64,000 nucleotides of DNA from Deltaproteobacteria bacterium (GCA_029261895.1 JAJDAK010000052.1:1-64000), one strand, 5' to 3'. Shown: positions 45,549-58,280, counted from the first letter of the stretch. The notes: generated from the letters alone by a model not told the origin. Program-made: numbers and translations.

Positions 45549-47216
45549 ATGACGCCGATCCGGCGGATTGCGGCTGCGATCTTTGTTGCACTTGTGTTGC
45601 TGATCGTATTGCCACCCTTGAGCGTGCGTCCCGAAGGCGTGGAGACTGCGCTGTCGGAATCGCTCGGGTTTCCAGTGCACGTGGACGCTGTTGAATGGTC
45701 GCTACACCCGTTGCCCGCGCTTCGCTTGAAACGGGCAGCGCTTAAAATCGACAGCGTAGCCTCGTTCGAATTGAACTCAGAGAACGTCTTCGTACATGGC
45801 GGGCTGTCACCGGATGTGGTCGAGTTGGATGGCTTTGAACTCGAGTTGGGCCCGCTTGAACTTCGGGGCGGCTCACTTCGCTTCGAACGAAACGATGCCG
45901 GCTTCGAAGCGGAGGGTCGCGCATTGGGGAAGCACGGTGGATTTATCGAACTCACGGGTGGCCTTGGAAGGCCGCCCGAACAGCGTTCTCCGCTACGTTT
46001 CTATCTCTCAAAGCTAGGACTACCGGTTTCGAGCGTCGTGCAGCATGGCTCTAGCGAGCGCTTCGGCAATGTCGAGTTGACGGGCATGCTAACCGCAGAT
46101 GGACTCCCCGATGAGCAACAGGACTGGGTGGTCAGCTTGGATGCGCACGGCGACTCAACCGGGTTGCGCTGGTTGGATGCACATATCAGTGGTGCTTTGC
46201 GGCTTGTACAGGGTCAGTTTCTACCCTCGTCTGAGCTCGAGTTCCGTGGCGAGATTCGAGACGTCGAAGGTGGGGAGGCGCAGCGTGTCGTGCACGGAGA
46301 ATTTCACCTCGTCGCGCAGATCGCCGGTGATCGTCAGGCAGGTCGGATGGTCATCAATGCGGATCTAGACGAGTTGAGAGTTCGTTTAGGGGAGCATTTT
46401 GATAAGGCGAGCGGTGTGCCGGGGCAGCTGCGGATCGAGACGTATTGGGAAGCGGGCGGCCCGCCACGATCGCAGGGCACGCTGAAGCTCGGTGCGGTCG
46501 AAATCCATTTTGATCATCAGTTCGATGGAAACGCATCCGTGCTCGATTTTGTCAGTGAAACGATTGATCTGCAGATGCTTCAAGCCATGGTGCCGGCGTT
46601 GCGCGACACGGGCGCGACTTTATCGGGCGAACTCAAAGCGCTCGGTCGCTGGGATTCTGATTTCGGTTGGAACGCCCTGGCAGAATTGAATCGCTCGTAT
46701 TTTCTGTCGAGTGGCCCGCCGATCTACATTCCGAAATTACTCGCTCGAATGGAGAATTCGCGGTACTGGGCGGAGGCGCCGGAGCTGACTTGGAGTGGGG
46801 AGCCCTTGGCCGTGCAGATCGATGCGGAACATCTATCCGACACGACGGGGCTTCGGGTGGGCATTCACGTAGAGACTGACCGACTAAACCTGAACGATTT
46901 GCAGCCCCTCGCACGGTGGTTTGATATCGATCTCGATCCCAACACACCCATTGATACCGAGGAAGCCGCGTACGAGATGATTCGCGTATTGCAGAGTCCG
47001 CCGAACTGGCTTGAAGATGTTGAGCTGCGACCGTTGACGATCGCGGTCGGCAACTTGGTCGGACCCGACATCGCGGAAACCAACGCGGTATTCCGCATGG
47101 AATTTGCGAATCAGCGCGTTCGTTTTGAGCATCGTCGAGAGCAAGACCCGATCCCCGTGCGCCGTTTGGCGTTGAATCTGAATGGTTGGATCCCGACCAT
47201 CGAGGAAAGCTTCTAG
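45549..47216 (+). CDS. AsmA-like membrane-anchored protein
   Basis: From ATG 45549 the 555 residues start with one membrane segment (about 6-22), then PPLSVRPEGVETALSESLGFPVHVDAVEWSL cut here to its key part SESLGFPVHVDAVEWSL. That start, a short hydrophobic anchor followed by a beta-rich LEFLGxxVxVxxVxxxL-type block, is typical of AsmA/TamB-like envelope proteins. The rest is beta-rich with repeated GxLxLxxG patterns. GTG 45528 is an alternative start. AsmA proteins are thought to help phospholipid transport to the outer membrane. Two further envelope-type genes follow. Confidence 0.6.
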   Translation: MTPIRRIAAAIFVALVLLIVLPPLSVRPEGVETALSESLGFPVHVDAVEWSLHPLPALRLKRAALKIDSVASFELNSENVFVHGGLSPDVVELDGFELELGPLELRGGSLRFERNDAGFEAEGRALGKHGGFIELTGGLGRPPEQRSPLRFYLSKLGLPVSSVVQHGSSERFGNVELTGMLTADGLPDEQQDWVVSLDAHGDSTGLRWLDAHISGALRLVQGQFLPSSELEFRGEIRDVEGGEAQRVVHGEFHLVAQIAGDRQAGRMVINADLDELRVRLGEHFDKASGVPGQLRIETYWEAGGPPRSQGTLKLGAVEIHFDHQFDGNASVLDFVSETIDLQMLQAMVPALRDTGATLSGELKALGRWDSDFGWNALAELNRSYFLSSGPPIYIPKLLARMENSRYWAEAPELTWSGEPLAVQIDAEHLSDTTGLRVGIHVETDRLNLNDLQPLARWFDIDLDPNTPIDTEEAAYEMIRVLQSPPNWLEDVELRPLTIAVGNLVGPDIAETNAVFRMEFANQRVRFEHRREQDPIPVRRLALNLNGWIPTIEESF

Positions 47217-47343
47217 GCAAGAGCGACGCGATACTTCCCTTCGGCGCGAAACACTGTTCGCACTCCATGTAATGGTATGAGCATGTTCTGCTCGTTTTCA
47301 TGGGCTTAGCGGATGAGTTGCCTATCCGCTGCATTCGGCATGG

Positions 47344-48282
47344 ATGCTGCAGTTATACCTGGGCATGCAGCCCCTTCATTTCAAATTTCTCGCCGCCACA
47401 TCGCTGATCTTGCTATTCAGCGCCTGTGCGACTGTGCGACCCGGAGTCGGCTCGCCCGAGCTTGTCGCGTCCGAGAGCGCGCCAGGTCTTACCGAGATCG
47501 TGAGTGAGCTGCAGCTGCACCTCCGGGATGATACGTACCGCTTCGATCGCGCGGTCGGTCCGGAAGGAAGAAATATTTTCTCGATGGCGTTATGGCGCCT
47601 CGAGCGTATTGAGCAACATCGCGGCAATCTGCCGGCAACGAACATAAGTCTCGTTATTGAGTTTGCCCGTGCCCGAGCCTTGGAACGATCGCGCCGCTAT
47701 TCCGAAGCCGCTTTGGTATATGGCGTGGTTGGGAATACCGGCAGCGTGCTCGCTGAAGCCGCTGCAGAGTCTCGGCAGGTCATGCTGGTGTTTGCTGACC
47801 ACGTCGGGACCGAGGTCGTGGATCAAGCAGGTATTGACCTCGAATTTATCGATCGGCGAATTGATGCTTGGCTCGAACTCGCGTGGACGTATCGCGACAG
47901 CGTCTACGAACCCTTGGCTCGCGAGGAGTCCGAAGTCTGGGAAATGCTCCGGGTCGAGCATTTCGCGCGCCACGCAGGGGCGGCGGGTGCACTCGAATCC
48001 TGCCACCGCCTGGTTCAACGGCATCGTCATTCCAAACTCTATGCACGTCATCTGATTCGGCTCGGTGATCTCTACGCGCAGGCGGCGCGTGAGGAACATC
48101 TACGTGGACGCACGCGTGTGGGTACGTTCAATGCGGATCAATACGAGCAGTGGATCGATCGTGCGTTCGCCAGCTTTGAACTCGCGAGCGAGCAACGTAA
48201 ACCGGCGCTTCGTCAGGAAGCGCGAATAAAAATTGATGCGTTGGTCGCAGTTCACCAGGGAACCCTAGCTCATGCTCACTAG
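47344..48282 (+). CDS. Putative lipoprotein, helical, unknown function
   Basis: The 312 residues begin with a lipoprotein signal peptide with lipobox LLFSAC (Cys28 from ATG 47344, Cys21 from the alternative ATG 47365). The mature part is alpha-helical with Tyr/Ala/Arg-rich helix pairs (ARALERSRRYSEAALVYGVV, CHRLVQRHRHSKLYARHLIR) suggestive of TPR-like repeats. No family is recognised. It overlaps the next gene by 11 bases, so the two are translationally coupled. Confidence 0.65.
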   Translation: MLQLYLGMQPLHFKFLAATSLILLFSACATVRPGVGSPELVASESAPGLTEIVSELQLHLRDDTYRFDRAVGPEGRNIFSMALWRLERIEQHRGNLPATNISLVIEFARARALERSRRYSEAALVYGVVGNTGSVLAEAAAESRQVMLVFADHVGTEVVDQAGIDLEFIDRRIDAWLELAWTYRDSVYEPLAREESEVWEMLRVEHFARHAGAAGALESCHRLVQRHRHSKLYARHLIRLGDLYAQAAREEHLRGRTRVGTFNADQYEQWIDRAFASFELASEQRKPALRQEARIKIDALVAVHQGTLAHAH

Positions 48283-50254
48283 ACAGGACGAAGTCGTGCG
48301 CGTGGGCGTTTGCCTCGTATTAGTCTCGGCGATCGTCGGATTGATCGTGTTGCTCTTCAGTGGCAATGCGTGTGCGGCGGAGCAAGCGACGCCCCGCAAT
48401 GCGACCGACGTGCTGATGAAACAAGCTCCGGTATCCGCATCTGAACATTTGATTGAAGCTGAAGAGCTACTTCGGGTGGACCGAACGGAGCGGCGTAACC
48501 GGCTCTGGATGGAGGTCGTCGAACAGGGTTGGCGAACGGCTTCGAGTATGTCGCCGAATCGTCTGTATCGAGGTGGGCGCAAGGTCTACAAGCAGATTAG
48601 GAATTTCAGAGATCGATCAGGCGCCGAGGACCGTGCACTTGAACTGCTCGAAGCCGAAGTTTTCGCGGGAAGCGAGGATCCACGCTTGAACCAGCTCTAC
48701 GCGGAGCTACGCCTTCGCGAAGAGGAAGCGATGATCGATCGCTGGTTCGAGGACGTGACAGACGCGATCGCGAATCGGGATTGGAATACGGCACGACGCC
48801 GTCTCGACCGAATTATTGAGCTTCGGCCCGATTCAGCCCGAGCCCAGTCGCTGGTCGCAGAACTGGATTCAGTCCGCCTAACAGCAGAATCAAAGCCTGA
48901 CACCGTACCGAGTGTTTCGCTCAATGTTGAACCGTGGGAGGCGGCGTTACTCAGTGGCCTGCTCTTGGAGCGAAATGATTGGGTGATCGCCCGGGCACCG
49001 ACGACTTCGCGGGGAACACTCGCCAGCGCCGCTGCGCACTGCCTCGCGGGAGCTCCGAGAGCTGCGCTTTTGAATCTGGATGCCGTTTCGGAAAACCAAG
49101 ATGGTTCCGGCGAGGTAGCACGCCGACTACTCGAGGATCCTGCAATCAATCCGCGCGCGGCCTTGGAGCGTGAGGAGCGGAAATTCAAATTGCGCCGATC
49201 GCTTGGCTGGGTCGGGGGTGAGAATCTGGAGCAGCAGGGCCTGAAACGATCCGGACGTGCGTACAAAGTATGGCAGCGTTCGATGCAACCGTTGAACCTC
49301 GCGATGTCGATGCCGGCGCGGATGATCGGTGGCTGGACCCCGGATTCCACACAGCTGCGCGACGCCGCGACACAGTATCTCGAGGTTTTTCCCGACGGTG
49401 CTCGTGCTGAAGATGCGCGAGACTATCTCGCGGAGCTACCGGTGATTCCCGAACGCGGATGGGACGACGGATTCTTCGTACTGCCCCGTGCTCAAGTTGC
49501 ATACGCGCCGGTCGCCGCGCGTCCGATTTGGGTTTCACGTGCAGCGTTAGAAGTCGCGCTTCCGCATCTCGCAGGGACTTGGGCAGCGGAATACGACCAT
49601 ATTCAAGCCGTACTGCTCGATCCAACGGAACTGGGTTACGGCGTTGAGCTGAGTGCTGCCGAAAGTGGAGAGTTGATTTTTCACTTGGCGCAGGGTTTGG
49701 AAGATGACCGACTCCGTCCCCACGGCGACAGCGCGAATAGCGCGATGGAACATTTGCGCACCGTCTATCTTGCCGTACTGCAAGGACGTCCGCTGCGCAT
49801 GCGAATCGAAGACGATTCGCCGGAGATTCGCGCGGCCCTTGCGTACACGTTTGCTACAGGCGAAGCCACCGATTCGCGATCATTTCGCATGAAGCGTGGG
49901 AAGGACGACATGAATGTCGCTTGGTCACCGGGGCAGGGCGCCTGTCCCGGCGAGAGCCTCTGCATCGACCATCAACCTGGTTTGTCCGGTAGCTTGTACG
50001 CCAGTATCAATCTCTCGGCCAATCTCGTGGTGGGCGCGCGAACTGAAATCGGGGACGCGCGGTTTGGCATCCAGCTCGGACGGAACGGCCCGCAAGCTTC
50101 CCTCACGCTTCCGCTCGCCTCTTGGTTGGGTATCGCGCGATGGGTGCCGCTGGAGGCCCATGTGGATCTCGGATTTGATGGCGTATCGATCGGTCCGCGC
50201 TTTAAGGCGCCGAAGCAGCCAGGGCTCAATCCGTCGCTAAAGCCGGGTTTCTAA
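48272..50254 (+). CDS. Large secreted protein of unknown function
   Basis: The 660 residues carry an N-terminal hydrophobic segment (about 11-30) with a likely cleavage after NACA. The first half is helical and TPR-like (AIANRDWNTARRRLDRIIEL). The last 170 residues are richer in Gly and beta-prone stretches (LYASINLSANLVVGARTEIG, SLTLPLASWLGIARWVPLEA) and could be a beta-barrel or surface domain. No known family is recognised. It is the third gene of an AsmA-like / lipoprotein / secreted set. Confidence 0.65.
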   Translation: MLTRQDEVVRVGVCLVLVSAIVGLIVLLFSGNACAAEQATPRNATDVLMKQAPVSASEHLIEAEELLRVDRTERRNRLWMEVVEQGWRTASSMSPNRLYRGGRKVYKQIRNFRDRSGAEDRALELLEAEVFAGSEDPRLNQLYAELRLREEEAMIDRWFEDVTDAIANRDWNTARRRLDRIIELRPDSARAQSLVAELDSVRLTAESKPDTVPSVSLNVEPWEAALLSGLLLERNDWVIARAPTTSRGTLASAAAHCLAGAPRAALLNLDAVSENQDGSGEVARRLLEDPAINPRAALEREERKFKLRRSLGWVGGENLEQQGLKRSGRAYKVWQRSMQPLNLAMSMPARMIGGWTPDSTQLRDAATQYLEVFPDGARAEDARDYLAELPVIPERGWDDGFFVLPRAQVAYAPVAARPIWVSRAALEVALPHLAGTWAAEYDHIQAVLLDPTELGYGVELSAAESGELIFHLAQGLEDDRLRPHGDSANSAMEHLRTVYLAVLQGRPLRMRIEDDSPEIRAALAYTFATGEATDSRSFRMKRGKDDMNVAWSPGQGACPGESLCIDHQPGLSGSLYASINLSANLVVGARTEIGDARFGIQLGRNGPQASLTLPLASWLGIARWVPLEAHVDLGFDGVSIGPRFKAPKQPGLNPSLKPGF

Positions 50255-51366
50255 GCCTTCAACAGCGGCTCGAGTGTATCGACAAACCGGTCGACCACTT
50301 CAATCCGCGCGTTTTCTCCCATCAATCCAATTCGCCAAACGCGACCCGCGAGTTCTCCGAGTCCCGCGCCGATCTCGATGCCGTGTTCGATGAGCAGGCG
50401 GCGGCGTAATTTCGCCTCGTCGGAAACCGGCGGTACCACGGTATTGAGCATCGGGAGACGAAACTCGGGTGCAACCCAGAACTCGAACCCGAGTGCCTCC
50501 AGTCGCTTCACTAGGTGTTCATGCGCTAAATGATGGCGCGCAAATCGAGCTTCCAGGCCTTCATTGAGCGCGCGCCTTAACGCTTCATGCAGCGCATAGA
50601 TCATATTGATGGGCGCCGTGTGATGGTAGACGCGAGCCTCGCCGAAATAGCCAAGGATTAAACTGAGGTCGAGGTACCAGCTCTGAACGGGAACCTTCCG
50701 ACGCTGTAGTCGCTCGATTGCACGGGGTCCAAACGCGATCGGCGAAAGTCCGGGTGGGCAGCCCAGACATTTTTGTGTGCCTGAGTATGCGGCGTCGACT
50801 TGCCACTCATCCAATGCGACGGGCATGCCGCTAAGCGAAGTCACACAATCCAGCACAAGGAGTGCATTCGCCCGCCGGGCAGCGTGCCCGAGCGCGGCAA
50901 CAGGCTGCGCGACACCCGTGGATGTTTCGGCGTGCACCACGGCCGCGACCTGCGGGCGTTCGCGCTCCAACAACCCGATAAACCGATCTGTATCCAGCGG
51001 CTCACCCATCGGGGCTTCACAGCGAATCACTTCACCCCCACAGCGCTCAACGATGGTGGCCATGCGCGTGCCGAAGACGCCGTTGATACCGACCAGCACC
51101 CGATCTCCGGGTTCGATCAAATTGATCAAACAGGCTTCCATGCCAGCGCTACCGGTGGCCGAAATCGGTAATGTCAGTGAGTCGTTGGTGCCGAAAACCT
51201 CGGCGATCATGGCTTGGACTTGATCGAGGAGTTCGAGGAAATCCGGATCGAGGTGGCCGATCGTGGGCCTGGCCAGCGCCGCCCGGACTTCGGGCGCGAC
51301 GTTGCTCGGTCCGGGGCCTAGCAGCAGCCGCTCGGATAACAGGGGTTCAGGGATCGGTTCTCGCAT
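50251..51366 (-). CDS. Class V aminotransferase (alanine/serine--glyoxylate type)
   Basis: A fold-type I PLP enzyme of 371 residues from ATG 51366 ([20 protein letters not shown]). The PLP Lys is in [13 protein letters not shown], and [17 protein letters not shown] and [11 protein letters not shown] are family blocks. It most resembles alanine--glyoxylate or serine--glyoxylate aminotransferase. The exact substrate cannot be told from sequence alone. Its stop overlaps the previous gene's stop by 4 bases in convergent orientation. Confidence 0.85.
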   Translation of the reverse strand: MREPIPEPLLSERLLLGPGPSNVAPEVRAALARPTIGHLDPDFLELLDQVQAMIAEVFGTNDSLTLPISATGSAGMEACLINLIEPGDRVLVGINGVFGTRMATIVERCGGEVIRCEAPMGEPLDTDRFIGLLERERPQVAAVVHAETSTGVAQPVAALGHAARRANALLVLDCVTSLSGMPVALDEWQVDAAYSGTQKCLGCPPGLSPIAFGPRAIERLQRRKVPVQSWYLDLSLILGYFGEARVYHHTAPINMIYALHEALRRALNEGLEARFARHHLAHEHLVKRLEALGFEFWVAPEFRLPMLNTVVPPVSDEAKLRRRLLIEHGIEIGAGLGELAGRVWRIGLMGENARIEVVDRFVDTLEPLLKA

Positions 51367-51447
51367 AGGGGCGGGGATTATACGAAAGCTTCCTGGCCCC
51401 ACCTAGCTCCGACGGCTATCTTCGTCAGGACTTGTTGGGGAAAAAAC

Positions 51448-51870
51448 ATGTTTCGTCTATTTCTGATTGCCTTGATTGTACTCGCCGCCAGTCTTTGGAT
51501 TGATCCGGATTGGAACAAAGATACTCGGGCGCTGGTGCTCCGGCTTCGCGAAGGCGATGAAATCTCTCAGGTCTTTCAAGAGCGCGCAGCGAAGCTCGGC
51601 CGGCGTATGATTGACGCCGCGACGGAGGCGGGTGTGCCGCCGGTGGCATCGGGCCCAAACGATGACTCGAGGGAAGAGCGGGAAGAGAAAGCCCAGAAAG
51701 CGCCACGTGAATCTCGTTCTCAGGTTGTGCCCGACTGGCCGAACGCAGAGTCAGCGGTTCAAGCGTTGCGGGATAGTGAAATCACCAACGAAGAGCGGGG
51801 CGCGCTGGATCAGCTGATCAATCAGAAGCTCAGTGAAACGGGGTCGAATGCGCAACCGGGAGGATATTGA
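51448..51870 (+). CDS. Small membrane-anchored protein of unknown function
   Basis: The 140 residues start with one membrane segment (MFRLFLIALIVLAASLWI) and continue as a charged, Glu/Arg-rich helical region (RLREGDEISQVFQERAAKLG, EEREEKAQKAPRES). No family is recognised. A GGGGAAAA ribosome binding site precedes ATG 51448. It overlaps the dGTPase-like gene by 23 bases, so the two are probably expressed together. Confidence 0.6.
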   Translation: MFRLFLIALIVLAASLWIDPDWNKDTRALVLRLREGDEISQVFQERAAKLGRRMIDAATEAGVPPVASGPNDDSREEREEKAQKAPRESRSQVVPDWPNAESAVQALRDSEITNEERGALDQLINQKLSETGSNAQPGGY

Positions 51871-53014
51871 GAAAAGCGAAGAGGAGCGCCTTGCCCCTTG
51901 GGCATCGCGCTCGCGACTTTCTCTTGGCCGACTCTATCCCGAACCTGAGCATGAGTATCGCACCGCCTACCAGCGCGACCGTGACCGCGTGTTACACGCA
52001 ACTGCGTTTCGTCGCTTGCAGTACAAGACCCAGGTTTTCATCTATCACGAAGGCGATCATTTTCGAAACCGGCTGACCCATACGCTAGAGGTGGCGCAGG
52101 TTGCGCGCACCGTCGCACGTGTGCTCGGATTGAACGAGGACCTTACCGAAGCGATTGTACTCGCACATGATTTGGGTCACCCGCCGTTCGGCCACTTGGG
52201 ACAAACTGAGATGCACACGCTGCTCGGTGAATTCGGTGGCTTCGAACACAATCGCCAAAGTTTGCGCATCGTCGATTTGCTTGAGCGACCGTCGACGCAG
52301 TACGTAGGATTAAACCTGACGATGGAAACACGCTCCGGCATTCTCAAACACGGCTCAGCGTTCCCGCGTTACCCGCATCCCGTACCGTTCCCCGAAATGG
52401 GAACGTCACCGAGTGCAGAAGCACAGCTTGCGAATCTCGCTGACGAGATCGCGTACAACAGTCACGATGTTGACGACGGTCTGCGTTCAGGACTGATTGA
52501 GCATGAAGCGCTCATGGAAGTTCCGATCTGGCGTGAGGTTTGTACGAAGGTACAACGAGATTGGGGCACGACCGCGACTGATGGCAACGCGTTCCGCCGT
52601 CGCGCGGTGGGGCTGCTGATTAATGAACTCAGTTCAGATTTGATCCGCAACGCCGATGAGCGCTTGAGTTCGGCCGGGATCGCTTCTGCGCAGCAAGTTC
52701 GAGAATCCAAAGATCATGTGATCGCGTTTAGTTCCGACATGCAGCAGGCTAAGGCTGAGCTCGCCGCTTTTCTCCGGGCGAATCTCTATCTCCATCCCCA
52801 AGTGCTGCAGATTGCAACGGAAGCGGGTCGCGTGCTCAGCGACCTCTGGAATCTTTATCGCGACCAGCCCGAGCTCCTGTCCGCAGCTGCACGGGAGGGC
52901 TTGGCGGGCGAACCCAACGAGCGGGCACTGGCCGACTATCTCGCCGGAATGACCGATCGGTTTGCGATGGACGAGCATCGCCGCCTCATCGGGACCCCGC
53001 CCGCCGATTCGTGA
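51848..53014 (+). CDS. dGTPase-like HD-domain deoxynucleotide triphosphohydrolase
   Basis: From ATG 51848 the 388 residues have the dGTPase family shape: RTAYQRDRDRVLHATAFRRL, FIYHEGDHFRNRLTHTLEVA with the first His, the HD pair in VLAHDLGHPPFGH, and LADEIAYNSHDVDDGLRSGL with the distal Asp. Family members hydrolyse dNTPs to nucleosides and triphosphate, and some defend against phage by depleting dNTPs. This one looks like the housekeeping type. GTG 51833 is an alternative start. Confidence 0.9.
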   Translation: MRNREDIEKSEEERLAPWASRSRLSLGRLYPEPEHEYRTAYQRDRDRVLHATAFRRLQYKTQVFIYHEGDHFRNRLTHTLEVAQVARTVARVLGLNEDLTEAIVLAHDLGHPPFGHLGQTEMHTLLGEFGGFEHNRQSLRIVDLLERPSTQYVGLNLTMETRSGILKHGSAFPRYPHPVPFPEMGTSPSAEAQLANLADEIAYNSHDVDDGLRSGLIEHEALMEVPIWREVCTKVQRDWGTTATDGNAFRRRAVGLLINELSSDLIRNADERLSSAGIASAQQVRESKDHVIAFSSDMQQAKAELAAFLRANLYLHPQVLQIATEAGRVLSDLWNLYRDQPELLSAAAREGLAGEPNERALADYLAGMTDRFAMDEHRRLIGTPPADS

Positions 53015-53098
53015 TCCAGGCGCTACCGGCGGCCCCCTGAACTCCGGTGTGGCCTCCGGGGGTGCGCTAAGCTCCCCGCCTCTTAGAAGGGGACGGTT

Positions 53099-55628
53099 TT
53101 GAGAAGACGACGACGGACCAGATCAGGGGGTGGCCTGCTAGAGCGCCTCGCGAGTCATCCTGCGCTCGGGATCCGAGATCTTCGCGCTCTGGATGGCTTG
53201 CCCAGGCTTCCTGAGGCTGTGGAAATCGGTCAAGCTCGTGGTGACGGGTCGCAAACGCTGCTTTTGGTGGTCGCACGCGAAGATCGTGGCGATCTGGTCG
53301 GTTGGGCAAAATTTGCCAGTGTTGCAGGCAGCGCGGCCGATCGAGGTCAGGAGATCTGGCTGGTTGCGCCGCTGATCGGTCGGCGTACGCGGCGTCTTGC
53401 AGCAGCCTCGGGGCTGCCGATTCGCTTGATCGCTTTGCCGTCGCTGGCCGAAGCGACCGACGATTTAATTCAGATGGAGTCCGTCTCGGAATCCGGGATG
53501 GCGACCGCAACCGGTGGCTTGCTCGATCGCGTGTCCCGCGTTGTTGATGGCGCGGCCACGATGACGGCCGCGGGTGCGCTCCGACCTTCATCGGAGGGTC
53601 CGTTGCTGTATTTACGCGGTGTGCCCGTGATACGACTGCGCGAAAGCGGCGAATCAGTCATGGTCTATCTGCTGGCGCCGGAGAAACGCGAGTTTCATAT
53701 CACAGAGTCCAGTTTCCCGCGCTGGGGCGTAGAACTTCACGAGAAGGTGGTCGAGCTCTCCCAGGATCCGCGCCTTGTGGATGCCGACACGGCTGGACGT
53801 GAGCAGGCGGTGGAACGGGTCTCGACACGCATGGGTGTACCCATTACCGCACGCTGGGTGCCCTTGGGTGTGGAATCTGCGGATCCCATTGATTGGGTTG
53901 GCATCGACGAGTCACAGCGCCCAGTTGTGGGCATCGTGAGAAAAGCCGTAGAAGCCGATGCCATGGGTCAGCTTTTTACTGCGCTGATCGTTTTGGAAAC
54001 GGAACGTGCACGTTGGGTGCCAGGATCGATGGGTGCGGCGAAATTAGCGGTAGTCGCAGAACGCGTGGACGAGAAGATCGAAAACTGGCTCAGGGCGGCT
54101 GGCGTAGACTTTGAACTTCGCACGGAGCCGTTCGAAGGTCGCGAGTTAGAGGACGATCAACCGCGTCGAGATCGTCCGCGTCGTCGTCCGCGCCGTCGCC
54201 GTCGTGGACCCGGCGATGAGTCTCGGAACGGTGCCGCAGCAGACGCGCCAGTTGAAACCGCCGCGGATTTCGCCGATCGGGCCGCACCGGAACAGGATGA
54301 ACCAGCGGCTGTCGCTGTCGATGTCGATGCGCCGAGCGGCGATGAAAATCAAGAGCCGTCCGATTCACCCGGGAATCATAACCGTCCACGCCCGCGCTCA
54401 AGATCCCGTCGCGGCCGTCGTCGCCGACCCGACCGTGAACCGATCGTTGTGGCGGATGAAACTGAGGATGGTTTCACCGTCGTGGGTTCTGACGAGTTCC
54501 CTGATTTGGACGAACCCATAGTTGCACAAACCGACGCTGATGAATCCGATGACGCACCCACTGACTCGCGGCTCGAGGCCGAGGTCGAGGCCGCGATCAT
54601 CGAGGCCCCGGAGGATGATGCACCTGAAGTGATCGATGACGACGGGGTTGAGGACGAGGTAGAGGTAGAGGAGTCAACGCGTCGACGGCGTGCGCGTGCC
54701 GCGATCGTGGTACACGCGGATCCCGAGTCGATCCTGGCGGGCCTCGTGCTTGCGCGTGACCGTCGGAGCACGACAAATTTTTGGGTCTACAAGCAAGCGG
54801 AATTGATGGATTTCTTCAGAGGCCCCGCGAACGATATTCAAGACAACGTCGATATTTTACTCGTTGGCTATACGCTCCAGCCGGTGCCGCAGGAGATCAT
54901 TAGTTCCGCGCAACTTTTCCGAGGTCGGTTGCAATGGTACGACTATCACGATTGGCCGCCTGAAGATTTGAGTCGGCTTCGCGAGGCGCTGGGCTCCGAC
55001 TCCGTGATTCATATGGAGAACGCAGCGGGGCCGTTGGCGACGGTGCTCGAGGTAACGGAACGGCGTAGTCGGTTCACCGACAAACTTGTTGATATGATCG
55101 GAAGTCGTTTGGCCGAAAGCGATATGGAGAAGTGGGGCTATCGCGTTGCCGGCTTGGTGAAGCGAATGTCGAACAAGTCGGGCGACTACCGTGTGGAAGT
55201 TGGGTCGATTCTCTCCGGCAAACCGACAGAACTACCCGAAGCCGAGTCTGTGTATGAAAACGAGGCGACCTGGCTTGCCCAGAACGCACCCCGCGTGGTG
55301 CACTTTGGCGAGTATCAGATGGTCGTCTTGCGAGTGCCGGCGCAGCTCAATGCTGGTGAGGTTGCGCGTCGAAGTCGCCAGCAAACTGGCGCGCGTATTT
55401 CATTTGTCTGCCAGGACGATCGCGGTGTCGTGCAGGTCGCAGCAAACGAGGAGAAGCGCACCGTGAACGTGAACGGACTCGTCGAGGAAGTTGGGTCGCA
55501 GGTTTCGTGGGCCGATGCGTTGCAAAGCGGTGACCGCGTTGCGCATTTGCGGATTCATGATCTGGCTACCCACCCTGAGCGTGTAGAAGCGGTTGTGGCT
55601 GAGATCGTCCGCCATAAATCAATTCTCT

Positions 55629-55636
<8 letters not shown>
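53099..55636 (+). CDS. Large protein with degenerate DHH/DHHA1-like C-terminus and Arg-rich/acidic linker
   Basis: The 845 residues divide into three. Residues 1-345 are an unrecognised alpha/beta region after a basic start (MRRRRRTRSGG). Residues 347-538 are low-complexity, mixing Arg clusters (RPRRRPRRRRRG, RPRSRSRRGRRRR) with acidic stretches, like the RNA-binding tail of RNase E. Residues 530-845 resemble a DHH/RecJ-type fold: VVHADPES at 537-544, VDILLVGY at 584-591, YDYHDW at 614-619, and a C-terminal part with GARISFVCQDDRGVVQV like DHHA1. Several metal-binding Asp of DHH enzymes are missing (HADPES for HxDxDG, Gly590 for Asp). The start is TTG 53099 with AGAAGGGG upstream. Confidence 0.65.
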
Positions 55637-57988
<2,352 letters not shown>

Positions 57989-58029
57989 TCAGTGTCGGGA
58001 GAGTACACGGTTGTTCGAGTGCAAGCGAG

Positions 58030-58058
58030 CTGCCACGTAGCCCCGGTTCGGCTACAAT
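58030..58058 (+). promoter_or_regulatory. Promoter of the tRNA gene
   Basis: CTGCCA at 58030-58035 (-35-like), a 17-base spacer, and TACAAT at 58053-58058 (-10) place the transcript start near 58065, a few bases before the tRNA. The good -10 and the distance fit a stable-RNA promoter. Confidence 0.6.
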
Positions 58059-58068
58059 GCTCGATTCT

Positions 58069-58145
58069 GGCGGTGTAGCTCAGTCGGTCAGAGCAGGCGG
58101 CTCATATCCGCCGCGTCGGGGGTTCGAGTCCCTCCACCGCCACCA
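58069..58145 (+). tRNA. tRNA-Met (CAT), elongator type
   Basis: All four arms fold: acceptor GGCGGTG with CACCGCC, D arm GCTC with GAGC, anticodon arm GGCGG with CCGCC, T arm GGGGG with CCCTC around TTCGAGT. The 3' CCA is encoded at 58143-58145. The anticodon loop CTCATAT gives CAT. The normal G1-C72 pair argues against an initiator tRNA. It is called Met, but a tRNA-Ile with lysidine-modified CAT cannot be excluded by eye. Position 38 is T, where A is usual. Confidence 0.93.
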
Positions 58146-58165
58146 ACGTAGTGATCGATCGGCGT

Positions 58166-58200
58166 GAAACCGTGCGCTCCGGCGCGGTTTCCAACCTTTT
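58166..58200 (+). terminator. Terminator after the tRNA
   Basis: Arms GAAACC and GGTTTC, with an inner GCGC pair, close a TCCG loop at 58166-58191. CCTTTT follows. The position 20 bases after the tRNA fits a terminator; the T tract is short. Confidence 0.6.
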
Positions 58201-58207
58201 CTAAATC

Positions 58208-58280
58208 CTATTCGATACGGGTACTCCGCTCGCTGGGGCCCCCGGGCAGCCCAAGTTCGCGCCGTACCCGTATCGAATAG
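58208..58280 (+). repeat. Hairpin repeat element, copy 1
   Basis: Perfect 17-base inverted arms CTATTCGATACGGGTAC (58208-58224) and GTACCCGTATCGAATAG (58264-58280) flank a 39-base GC-rich core (58225-58263) that contains GGGGCCCCCGGGC. The core recurs with one mismatch in reverse orientation at 58456-58494. Between the two copies (58281-58437) I see no gene. Both copies are in the 395-base non-coding stretch between the tRNA and the symporter genes. Confidence 0.88.

Noticed and set aside
51848..53014. dGTPase-type anti-phage defence gene
   Set aside because: It matches the housekeeping dGTPase family and has no other defence genes beside it.
53015..53098. Terminator between the dGTPase-like gene and the DHH-like gene
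   Set aside because: GC-rich short inverted runs are present but no stem with a T tract; the next gene probably relies on read-through or its own promoter.
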